Part shown: one piece after another, positions 1 through 5,657 of the stretch
How positions within the stretch are numbered: position 1 is the stretch's first letter
Layout: each line of letters starts with the position of its first letter
NCBI GenBank assembly: GCA_030147225.1
Contig: JASLAI010000208.1
Location: 1 to 6,779 of the forward strand
Direction of reading: 5' to 3'
DNA: 6,779 nt
From: Planococcus sp. (in: firmicutes)
GTDB lineage: Bacteria > Bacillota > Bacilli > Bacillales_A > Planococcaceae
Notes under the pieces: generated by a model
Seen by the model: only the letters and a program-made list of their open reading frames with translations
What the model was told of the DNA's origin: nothing
The model's database searches: none
Made by a program: the position numbers and the translations under genes

Positions 1-160
1 ATAAGAAAACGATCCCAACAGTACTAAGCAGCAAAAGAAACTTTGATGCAGCGACCGACGGCTTTCGCTGTTCCGGTACAAATTGAAGGACGACGAAGCC
101 TGCAAGATAAGAAAAGGCGATATACAGCAAGACATCAGCAATGGCTGTGAAAAAAGTCAT
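1..160 (-). CDS. copD: CopD-like copper-resistance membrane protein, N-terminal fragment
   Basis: Only the first 53 codons are visible; the gene continues past the left edge. The ATG at 160-158 lies inside the stop region of copC: the ATGA overlap shares bases 158-159, which implies translational coupling. The visible protein starts MTFFTAIADVLLYIAFSYLA and is strongly hydrophobic. One membrane segment spans about residues 5-27, then a short polar stretch containing PEQRKPS leads into a second segment at about 41-53. CopD proteins are multi-pass inner-membrane proteins thought to take copper from CopC into the cytoplasm. The assignment rests on its position directly behind copC and on the membrane character; too little is visible to see metal-binding residues. 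The Shine-Dalgarno sequence is weak (A-rich GAAGAAAAA in the copC tail), consistent with coupling. If the full gene proved unrelated to CopD, it would still be a co-transcribed membrane protein. Confidence 0.7.
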   Translation of the reverse strand, partial: MTFFTAIADVLLYIAFSYLAGFVVLQFVPEQRKPSVAASKFLLLLSTVGIVFL

Positions 161-702
161 TTTTTCTTCATGAGCAATCTATAGATTCCATAGACGATCA
201 ATACAGCAGCAAAAACTAAAAGCACCGTCACAAGCAAATTATTCTCGTTTCCAGTTTGGGCTTCTGCCGCTTCCTCTGCAGGCACACTGACTTGTTCTTC
301 CGATTCTTCAGCTTTTTCAGTTGCAGCCGGTGCTGTCTCCGTTTGTTCTTCCGTTTCAATGGAGACCCCGAATGCGATTTCTCCTTCAATCGGGTGTCCA
401 TCTTCTCCGATGATGTTCCAAAGAATACGGTAAGATCCATTTGTTAAAGACTCAGTAAATGTGCCAACCATTGAATCTCCTTCGACGACAATCGATTCAA
501 ATTCAAAAGAAGCGCTTTCCCCTTCAATGGTCATTATGCTGCCATCTTCAATTTTCGTTCCGAAAAGCAGTTCAACTTCTTTTAAAGGTTCTGTCACATT
601 TTCCCCTTCAGCAGGCGTAGAAGACAACAAAGTTGTATGCGCTTGAACCGAAAGAGGTATAATTAAAATCAGGAATAATAATACAAAAAATTTCTTATAC
701 AT
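157..702 (-). CDS. copC: CopC-domain copper-binding protein, membrane-anchored
   Basis: A 181-residue exported protein. A signal peptide (MYKK followed by a hydrophobic stretch to about residue 19) ends at VQA-H, so cleavage would leave His22 as the mature N-terminus. The following TTLLSSTPAEGE matches the CopC opening HxxLxxSxPA. The CopC beta-sandwich runs to about residue 114 and ends in the family signature EDGHPIEGEIAFGV. His22, Asp101 and His103 are the likely Cu(II) ligands, as in other CopC proteins. A Glu/Ala/Thr-rich, probably disordered linker (about 115-153) leads to a C-terminal membrane helix (155-178) with a YRLLMKKK cytoplasmic tail. The protein should therefore sit on the outer face of the membrane, as is usual for Gram-positive CopC with no periplasm. 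The ATG is preceded by AGAGG seven bases upstream (710-714). It overlaps copD by 4 bp. A role in copper acquisition or tolerance is inferred from the family. YcnJ of Bacillus subtilis carries CopC and CopD domains in one chain; here they are separate. Confidence 0.9.
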   Translation of the reverse strand: MYKKFFVLLFLILIIPLSVQAHTTLLSSTPAEGENVTEPLKEVELLFGTKIEDGSIMTIEGESASFEFESIVVEGDSMVGTFTESLTNGSYRILWNIIGEDGHPIEGEIAFGVSIETEEQTETAPAATEKAEESEEQVSVPAEEAAEAQTGNENNLLVTVLLVFAAVLIVYGIYRLLMKKK

Positions 703-829
703 TGTCTTACCTCTATTTTCATATGATTTATGCTATTCTCTCACGATTAACTGGGAAAGGATAGTGAAAAATCCGTGAATTTTCTACAGAGATTATTTTG
801 AAAAGGATGACGATAGACCTTTTCTTCTC

Positions 830-835
830 TATAAT
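830..835 (+). promoter_or_regulatory. Sigma-A-like promoter for the PAS-GGDEF-EAL gene (-10 box)
   Basis: A perfect TATAAT lies at 830-835. Seventeen bases upstream, ATGACG at 807-812 matches the TTGACA consensus at four of six positions. Transcription would start near 842, leaving a leader of about 26 nt that contains the ribosome binding site. The perfect -10 and ideal spacing support it; the -35 is weak, so an activator or modest expression is possible. It is the only good promoter match in the divergent spacer 703-867; no convincing promoter was seen for copC on the opposite strand. Confidence 0.6.
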
Positions 836-852
836 GAAACTAAACTACGGTT

Positions 853-858
853 AAGGAG
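853..858 (+). promoter_or_regulatory. Ribosome binding site of the PAS-GGDEF-EAL gene
   Basis: AAGGAG, nine bases before the ATG at 868. It supports that ATG as the true start. Confidence 0.8.
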
Positions 859-867
859 CGTCAAAGA

Positions 868-2874
868 ATGAGTGAATTGCAAGGAAAACTAGCCGACACC
901 CTCGTTTTTAACCATATCCCTTTCCCCATCATCATTATCGATAAAGACGGTTCGATTGCTTGGTGCAACCAGCATGCTGAACGCGTTTTTCAAATAGAAT
1001 CCGAAGCAGTCAAAGGACAGCTTTCTCCTTATATGAATCCCGAAACAGCAGCATTAAGCAAGCATCCATGGGAGAAACTATTACATACGGAGGAACCGGT
1101 TAGATTTGAAGATGTGGAAATTGAATTGGGCGATGGCATAAAGGCATATACCACAGTTGTGGCTAAATCTTACACTTCCAACAACGAACAGTTCGTCATG
1201 ACCATTTATGAACTGAACGAAGCGGATGAAGAAGGATCGGCCCCTAAAGAATTGAACCATTTACGAAGTGGTCTGGACGATTCGTTTATGCTGCTTTATT
1301 TTGATCAGGACTTTTTGATTACTTATGCGAATCCATTATTCTTGAAATTGAGCAAGTGGACACCTAAACGAATTTTAGGAAAACCTGTCTGGCACATGTT
1401 CGAAGATGGCGAAGAAGGTGTACAGTTTGTCGACTCCATCTTAGCCACTTTGAGGCAAGGAGAAGTCTGGAACGGCGAAGCGAAAAAAGTGAAAAAAGAT
1501 GGCGAAGTTTACTGGGTTGATTTGACTGCGATTCCGATGCAGCTCTCCAGCGAAGATATATATTATATCTTCTTGGAAAAAGACATAACAGAAAACAAGA
1601 AGGCTCAGCAGCATCTTGAGGAAATCGCATTCATTGATCCCATAACAGGATTAGAAAACCGCCATCGACTTGAACAGATGATCAACGAATACATAGAGGA
1701 AGATCGGCATTTCTCCTTCATATTCTTGGACATTGACCGTTTTTACACTTTGCGTGACGTATCTAATACCGACACCGAAAATGAATTGCTTATAGAATTC
1801 ACGAAGCGGCTGCGGATGTACTTTTCCGATTCCGTCATCACGCGCGCCGGATTACATGAGTTTGCCTTAGTGACACCATTAAGCAATTGGTTTATCGAAG
1901 GATTCCTCCACTACTTGCAGCAGCATCCGATTTACTTGAATGGTACGGCGGTGCCATTGACCGTCAGTGGGGCCATCACCAGATACCCTGAAGATCAGCA
2001 AAGTTTCATGCATTTGATCAAAGCTTCCTACGCGACAATCAAAAAAGTCAAAGATCGTGGAGGCAGTGCCATTGCTGCACTGACATCCGATGATCATGAA
2101 CGATTGAACCGCAAAGCGCTTATCGAAAAACGCCTGATCTATGCATTAGACCGTAAAAATCTTCAGCTTTTGTATCAGCCTCAAGTCAATTTGAATAACG
2201 GCAAAGTTGAGCGAGTAGAAGCATTGGTGCGTTGGACCGATTCAGAAATCGGGGTAGTCACGCCTGACGAACTGATACCAATTGCTGAAGAGAATGGTTT
2301 GATTAATGAAATCGGCAGTTTTGTCATTGAAACAGCCTGCCGGCAGTTAAAAGACTGGAAATCAAAAGATATCGATTTGCAGATCAGCATCAACTCTTCC
2401 ATCCATGAATTTAGAGATAAAGATATGGCGAAGATGCTTCTTGAGCAGCTGAAAATCAATAATTGCGATGCCAGTTCACTGATGATCGAAATCACCGAGA
2501 AGTTCGCTCTTGAAGCAGAGGCTGAACGGTCAATCATGACACAGATGAAATCTCTTCACCAGGAAGGCATAAGCTTCGCATTAGATGACTTCGGAACTGG
2601 ATATGCTTCGTTCCGCTATATGCTTTTGCTGCCAATATCTTCATTAAAAATAGATCAAATGATTATACAATCCATCACGAAACAAGAAAAAATACAAAAA
2701 TTAATCAATGGGATGATTCAATTCGGCAAGTCACTTGATTTCCAAGTAACCGCTGAAGGCGTTGAGACAAACGAGCAATTCGAACTGTTGCGGGCCATGG
2801 GCTGCGACAGCCTGCAAGGCTATCTCATCGGACACCCAATGACAGCCGAAGACCTCGAAAAATGGCTGGGGTAA
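868..2874 (+). CDS. PAS-PAS-GGDEF-EAL cyclic-di-GMP phosphodiesterase with degenerate GGDEF
   Basis: A 668-residue protein without signal peptide or membrane helices, so probably a cytoplasmic sensor. Two PAS domains lie at about 10-115 and 135-243, the second ending in the usual KDITENKKA connector. The GGDEF domain (about 250-405) keeps the DPITGLENR opening and the DID of the metal site (288-290). Its signature, however, reads RAGLHEF (326-332) instead of RxGGDEF, and the guanine-contacting Asn is Arg296. The RxxD inhibitory site is also absent. Cyclase activity is therefore unlikely. The EAL domain (about 415-668) has the full catalytic set: E451 of EAL, N509, E541 of EITE, D573-D574 of DDFGTG, K594 of LKID, E630 of AEGVE and Q650 of QGY, with spacing as in active enzymes. 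Expected reaction: cyclic-di-GMP to pGpG, with PAS input and perhaps GTP sensing by the GGDEF relic (inference). It is transcribed alone, convergent with the exporter operon. The PAS ligand cannot be told from sequence. Confidence 0.93.
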   Translation: MSELQGKLADTLVFNHIPFPIIIIDKDGSIAWCNQHAERVFQIESEAVKGQLSPYMNPETAALSKHPWEKLLHTEEPVRFEDVEIELGDGIKAYTTVVAKSYTSNNEQFVMTIYELNEADEEGSAPKELNHLRSGLDDSFMLLYFDQDFLITYANPLFLKLSKWTPKRILGKPVWHMFEDGEEGVQFVDSILATLRQGEVWNGEAKKVKKDGEVYWVDLTAIPMQLSSEDIYYIFLEKDITENKKAQQHLEEIAFIDPITGLENRHRLEQMINEYIEEDRHFSFIFLDIDRFYTLRDVSNTDTENELLIEFTKRLRMYFSDSVITRAGLHEFALVTPLSNWFIEGFLHYLQQHPIYLNGTAVPLTVSGAITRYPEDQQSFMHLIKASYATIKKVKDRGGSAIAALTSDDHERLNRKALIEKRLIYALDRKNLQLLYQPQVNLNNGKVERVEALVRWTDSEIGVVTPDELIPIAEENGLINEIGSFVIETACRQLKDWKSKDIDLQISINSSIHEFRDKDMAKMLLEQLKINNCDASSLMIEITEKFALEAEAERSIMTQMKSLHQEGISFALDDFGTGYASFRYMLLLPISSLKIDQMIIQSITKQEKIQKLINGMIQFGKSLDFQVTAEGVETNEQFELLRAMGCDSLQGYLIGHPMTAEDLEKWLG

Positions 2875-3020
2875 CAAGAAAAGCGCAAGCGCCCGTGTAG
2901 CTCTGACAGGCATAAGACAGACCGGCGAAGCGGCATTCTTTTGCCGCATAGCTGGGTTGGCTTATGACCCGAAGAGCTGGGCGCTGGAGTCTGGACACCA
3001 AGAAAAGTGAATGCGCCTAA
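2875..3020. repeat. Structured intergenic repeat-like element with nested inverted repeats
   Basis: This non-coding stretch begins directly after the TAA of the EAL gene. It folds as nested stems. The outer stem has AGCGCCC (2888-2894) and AGCTCT (2899-2904) pairing with AGAGCT (2973-2978) and GGGCGCT (2979-2985), leaving a GTGT bulge. The middle stem is GGCATAAG (2909-2916) with CTTATGACC (2961-2969), one A bulged. The apical hairpin is GCGGCA (2930-2935) with TGCCGC (2942-2947) around a six-base TTCTTT loop. CAAGAAAAG occurs at both ends (2875-2883 and 2999-3007), and each copy continues into a related GCGCC-containing sequence, about 16 of 20 positions alike. No open reading frame with a ribosome binding site covers it. 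From memory, elements with AAAAGCGCAAGCGCC and GGGCGCTGGAG ends are common between genes in Bacillales; that resemblance is unverified. Confidence 0.6.
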
Positions 3021-3038
3021 GCTATAAATTCACAAAAT

Positions 3039-3085
3039 AAAAATGGGTCTGTTACAAGAATCACTCTTGTGTCAGGCCCATTTTT
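3039..3085. terminator. Bidirectional Rho-independent terminator between convergent genes
   Basis: AAAAATGGGTCTG (3039-3051) pairs with CAGGCCCATTTTT (3073-3085) with one G-T wobble. ACAAGA (3053-3058) continues the stem with TCTTGT (3065-3070). On the plus strand it is followed by TTTTTCTTTG, and on the minus strand by TTTTTATTTTG, so it can work in both directions. It would end the EAL transcript and the exporter operon. The last codons and the stop of the minus-strand exporter gene (3061-3063) lie inside the hairpin. Confidence 0.8.
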
Positions 3086-3528
3086 CTTTGTATTCTTTTT
3101 GCCTGTCGCTTAAAGAACAGCTGCATCAGCACTTCCGCAAAAACCAATCCCATTGCAACAGCTCCGGAGATCATCAATGCTTCGGATGCAAAAGCGATAG
3201 CTTCCAGGTAATTATTTTCAACGATGTTCCGCATGGCGTTGTATGCTTTACTTCCCGGAACCAAAGGAATGATTCCAGCAATACTGAAGATGATCATCGG
3301 CATCCGAAATTTCTTAGCCAGCAAATGTGCCACAATCGAAACAGCGAATGCACCGGCAAAAGATGCCTGAACTGAATCATCGAAAGCCAGGAAGAACGCA
3401 CGGTAAATGAGCCAGCCGCTCATTCCGACCAGGCCACAGCTGAGCAAGGTTCTACGCGGGGTATTGAAGATGACGCCGAATGCGCCCGCAGCCAAAAAGC
3501 TGAGAAATGCTTCCAATGGCCAGTTCAT
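3061..3528 (-). CDS. ThrE/YjjB-type exporter, small subunit (DUF3815-like)
   Basis: A 155-residue, highly hydrophobic protein with four or five membrane segments (about 8-20, 28-47, 54-70, 78-92 and 112-138) and a basic C-terminal tail (FKRQAKRIQRK). Family marks are the N-terminal FNTPRRTLLSCGLVGMSGW (21-39) and the GIIPLVPGSKAYNAMR segment (85-100), typical of the small partner of split ThrE exporters. It starts 12 bp after the large-subunit stop. Its ribosome binding site AAGGAGG overlaps that TAA, so the two are co-transcribed and probably translated together. Known relatives are the second half of Corynebacterium ThrE, which exports threonine and serine, and Escherichia coli YjjB, which works with YjjP in succinate export. 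The substrate here cannot be told from sequence. The stop codon sits within the terminator hairpin. Confidence 0.88.
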   Translation of the reverse strand: MNWPLEAFLSFLAAGAFGVIFNTPRRTLLSCGLVGMSGWLIYRAFFLAFDDSVQASFAGAFAVSIVAHLLAKKFRMPMIIFSIAGIIPLVPGSKAYNAMRNIVENNYLEAIAFASEALMISGAVAMGLVFAEVLMQLFFKRQAKRIQRKMGLTQE

Positions 3529-3540
3529 CTGATCTCCTCC

Positions 3541-4296
3541 TTAAAATGATAGTACTACTGCAATCCCGGCTCCAATTGCAAATGCGGTCAAAAAAGCCTC
3601 TGCTCCTTTGGACAATCCCGATACAAAATACCCCGCCATCAGATCCCGTACGGCATTGGTGATCAGCAATCCCGGAACCAGCGGCATAATCGAGCCGATA
3701 ATCAGCGTATCCAAATTTGTCGCCAGTCCGGCATAGACCGCTAGAGAAGCCAATATCCCGATTATAAAAGCACCGATAAATTCAGCAAAAATCTTTACCC
3801 GGGTTTCTTCAAGTATGGTTTCCACGATAATAAAACCGGTTCCTCCGAAAATAAACGCATAAGGGAGATCAATCCAACTGCCTCCCAATAAAATTAGAAA
3901 ACAGCCACTTGCTACTGAAGCCGCCAAAATCTGCAGCCATATATTAAATCGATAATTGGTTTGATCAATGATCAGCATCTCATCATAAGCTTGCTGCAAT
4001 GTATATTCGCCAGCCACCAATTTACGCGAAACAGAATTGATTAAAGCCACCCGTTCTAGATCGGTGCCTCGGTTATTGACACGGACAAATCGCGTAGCGA
4101 GTTCTTCGCTTGGAGAAAACATGATTCCTGTTGGTGTTACAAAACAATGGGAGTTCACCATATTTTGCGAAACAGCCATCCGGATCATGGTATCTTCAAC
4201 GCGATAGGTTTCAGCTCCACTTTCCATCATGATTCTGCCAGCCAGCAAAAAACAATCCAATGCGAGTTCGCGCCTGGTCTCTCCTATTTGTGCCAA
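3541..4296 (-). CDS. ThrE/YjjP-type exporter, large subunit (DUF1212-like)
   Basis: A 251-residue protein. The first 115 or so residues are a soluble domain with the family signature AGRIMMESGAETYRVEDT (19-36). About five membrane segments follow (roughly 118-138, 143-160, 168-190, 196-213 and 232-250). IMPLVPGLLITNAVRDLMAG (203-222) is the conserved membrane motif of this family. Its PLVPG core recurs in the small partner encoded next, consistent with the two halves that are fused in Corynebacterium ThrE. The start is TTG at 4296, chosen because AGGGGAG lies six bases upstream and the frame gives the usual distance to SGAET; no suitable ATG is near. It is the first gene of a two-gene operon, preceded by the terminator of the dehydrogenase gene. 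Export of a small amino acid or dicarboxylate is inferred from relatives; the actual substrate is unknown. Confidence 0.9.
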   Translation of the reverse strand: MAQIGETRRELALDCFLLAGRIMMESGAETYRVEDTMIRMAVSQNMVNSHCFVTPTGIMFSPSEELATRFVRVNNRGTDLERVALINSVSRKLVAGEYTLQQAYDEMLIIDQTNYRFNIWLQILAASVASGCFLILLGGSWIDLPYAFIFGGTGFIIVETILEETRVKIFAEFIGAFIIGILASLAVYAGLATNLDTLIIGSIMPLVPGLLITNAVRDLMAGYFVSGLSKGAEAFLTAFAIGAGIAVVLSF

Positions 4297-4302
4297 TTGT
4301 TT

Positions 4303-4309
4303 CTCCCCT
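4303..4309 (-). promoter_or_regulatory. Ribosome binding site fixing the TTG start of the exporter large subunit
   Basis: Minus-strand AGGGGAG, six bases before the TTG at 4296-4294. It is the main reason for choosing this non-ATG start. Confidence 0.75.
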
Positions 4310-4331
4310 CTCGCAGTCGGTTTCTTTATTT

Positions 4332-4337
4332 ATCATA
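4332..4337 (-). promoter_or_regulatory. Possible -10 box of the exporter operon
   Basis: Minus-strand TATGAT matches TATAAT at five of six positions and lies 35 bases before the TTG start, in the only spacer between the upstream terminator and the gene. A -35 at the right distance would be TTTAAT (4355-4360), only three of six, and it overlaps the terminator's stem base and U-tract. Weak evidence; position is the main support. Confidence 0.3.
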
Positions 4338-4349
4338 ACTCACATGGGC

Positions 4350-4385
4350 AAAAAATTAAACGTCCCGACAAGTCGGGACGTTTAA
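4350..4385 (-). terminator. Rho-independent terminator of the alcohol dehydrogenase gene
   Basis: A perfect 13-bp stem, TTAAACGTCCCGA (4356-4368) with TCGGGACGTTTAA (4373-4385), closes a CAAG loop. On the minus strand it is followed by six T residues (4355-4350). It starts 27 bp beyond the dehydrogenase stop. On the plus strand no U-tract follows, so it works in one direction. It separates the dehydrogenase from the exporter operon. Confidence 0.93.
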
Positions 4386-4412
4386 CGGACCTTGCTTTGA
4401 ACTCATTCGCAA

Positions 4413-5552
4413 TTATGGTTTCAAGACGACCTTCGTACAATTGTCCTGGTGATCATTAAAGATTTGGTACGCGTCGCTTGCACTTTCCAATGGCACAATG
4501 TGTGAAATAATTTCACGTGGATCAAATTCACCATTTTCGATTTTCTTGTACAGCATTGGCATCAAGTGGATGACCGGAGCCTGCCCCATCTTCAATGTAA
4601 CATTGCGTTCGAACATATTTCCGAGTGGGAATTGATTATAAGTCAATCCGTAAACTCCTGTCAATTGAATCGTTCCGAATTTGCTGACCGCATCTTTAGC
4701 GATATCAATCGCGCTGAGTGTACCACCCTGCAGCATTAGTTTTTGCTGCACAGCTTCTGCCGGCGACTTTTTACCATCCATGCCGACGCAGTCAATCACG
4801 ACATTTGCGCCACCTTGCGTAATTTCATGAATTAAAGCGCCTGTATTGTCATGCTTACTAAAATCTACAATCTCTACATTGTTCATTTTTTTAGCAAGTT
4901 CCATACGATATGGAATTTCATCTACTGCTATCACGCGGCTCGCGCCTTGCATCCAGGCAAACTTCTGTGTCATGAGACCAATCGGTCCGCACCCTAAAAC
5001 AACTACAGTGTCCCCTTTTTTCACTCCTGCATTTTCTACACTCCACCAAGCTGTTGGAAGAACGTCTGATAAGAACAGCAACGATTCATCTTCCAGTTCA
5101 GAGGATTCAGGAATAACAAGCGGTGTGAAATTCCCATAAGGCACTCTTAAATACTCAGCCTGGCCTCCTGAATAGTCGCCGTACCGTTCTGTCAGTCCAA
5201 AATATCCGCCAGTATCAAAATGGGGATTGTCATTTGAATTGTCACATTGGCTCTCCATTTCGTTGCTGCAATAAAAACATTGGCCACAGCTAATATTAAA
5301 AGGAAGGACGATTCGATCCCCTTTTTTCACTTTAGTGACATCCGGCCCGACTTCTTCTACAATTCCCATAGGTTCATGTCCAATGACTGTGTCTTTGGTT
5401 GTCGGCAAAGCTCCTTGATAGATGTGCAAATCTGTACCACAAATAGCCGTTGACGTTATTTTTACGATGATATCGTCTTTTTTCTGAAGTTTAGGATCTT
5501 CAACTTCTTTTACCTGCATATCTTTTGTTCCTTGAAACGTTACTGCTTTCAT
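4413..5552 (-). CDS. adhB: Zinc-dependent alcohol dehydrogenase, AdhB / formaldehyde-dehydrogenase-like
   Basis: A 379-residue medium-chain dehydrogenase. The start is the ATG at 5552 (MKAVTFQG), with GGAGGG six bases upstream; the frame stays open for 13 more codons without any such site. The GroES-like domain holds the catalytic zinc site with Cys38 (AICGTDLH) and His59-Glu60 (GHEP). The third ligand is probably Asp163 (FLSDVLPTAWW), as in the formaldehyde dehydrogenase branch. The structural zinc lobe has Cys89, Cys92, Cys95 and Cys103. The Rossmann fold has LGCGPIG (186-192), and Asp211 in AVDEIPYR favours NAD over NADP. The VIDCVGMDGK and GQAPVIH segments are typical of Bacillus AdhB-like proteins, and the sequence resembles AdhB from end to end, as I recall it. 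It should oxidise an alcohol or aldehyde with NAD in the cytoplasm; the natural substrate is not known. A terminator lies on either side, so it is probably transcribed alone. Confidence 0.9.
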   Translation of the reverse strand: MKAVTFQGTKDMQVKEVEDPKLQKKDDIIVKITSTAICGTDLHIYQGALPTTKDTVIGHEPMGIVEEVGPDVTKVKKGDRIVLPFNISCGQCFYCSNEMESQCDNSNDNPHFDTGGYFGLTERYGDYSGGQAEYLRVPYGNFTPLVIPESSELEDESLLFLSDVLPTAWWSVENAGVKKGDTVVVLGCGPIGLMTQKFAWMQGASRVIAVDEIPYRMELAKKMNNVEIVDFSKHDNTGALIHEITQGGANVVIDCVGMDGKKSPAEAVQQKLMLQGGTLSAIDIAKDAVSKFGTIQLTGVYGLTYNQFPLGNMFERNVTLKMGQAPVIHLMPMLYKKIENGEFDPREIISHIVPLESASDAYQIFNDHQDNCTKVVLKP

Positions 5553-5558
5553 CTTTAT

Positions 5559-5564
5559 CCCTCC
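5559..5564 (-). promoter_or_regulatory. Ribosome binding site of the alcohol dehydrogenase gene
   Basis: Minus-strand GGAGGG, six bases before the ATG at 5552. It decides this start over the upstream ATG at 5591, which would add 13 residues with no family counterpart. Confidence 0.85.
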
Positions 5565-5611
5565 AGTTGTAGTTTTTAGAATACTTCTCAACTTCCCTTT
5601 TTCTGCTAATT

Positions 5612-5657
5612 AAAAACATTTGAAAAAGAAGAGGCGAATGAAATTCGCCTCTTCTTT
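5612..5657 (-). terminator. Rho-independent terminator of the beta-propeller gene
   Basis: A perfect 15-bp stem, AAAGAAGAGGCGAAT (5625-5639) with ATTCGCCTCTTCTTT (5643-5657), around a three-base loop. It begins at the base next to the propeller gene's TAG stop (5660-5658). On the minus strand the stem ends in T-rich sequence, and a further run of five T residues follows, so termination in that direction is likely. It isolates the propeller gene from the dehydrogenase. Confidence 0.85.

Noticed and set aside
703..800. Copper-responsive operator or promoter for copC
   Set aside because: The best minus-strand -10 and -35 candidates (TAGCAT with TTTCCC, 17-base spacing) are poor, and no CopY-type TACAnnTGTA or clear CsoR-like palindrome was found.
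1552..1572. Perfect 9-bp inverted repeat GAAGATATA / TATATCTTC with a 3-base spacer
   Set aside because: It lies inside the second PAS domain and codes for an ordinary strand (EDIYYIFLE). AT-rich and probably chance; no U-tract or operator context.
2181..2537. Minus-strand open frame of 118 codons inside the EAL domain
   Set aside because: Antisense to a strongly conserved catalytic region; low-complexity Ser/Ile-rich translation.
2731..2949. Minus-strand open frame of 72 codons across the end of the EAL gene and the repeat element
   Set aside because: It overlaps the coding end of a well-supported gene on the opposite strand and the structured repeat, with no family resemblance. Such spurious frames are common in this kind of repeat.
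3043..3375. Plus-strand open frame of 110 codons opposite the exporter small subunit
   Set aside because: Composition is Cys/His/Ser/Gln-rich and unlike a real protein; it is the shadow of the exporter gene.
4350..4385. The perfect 13-bp palindrome as a regulator-binding site for the exporter operon
   Set aside because: It is immediately followed by six T residues in the direction of the dehydrogenase transcript and sits just behind its stop, which a terminator explains fully.
5553..5591. Thirteen-codon N-terminal extension of the alcohol dehydrogenase
   Set aside because: It has no ribosome binding site, while the internal ATG at 5552 has a strong one and matches the family's usual start.
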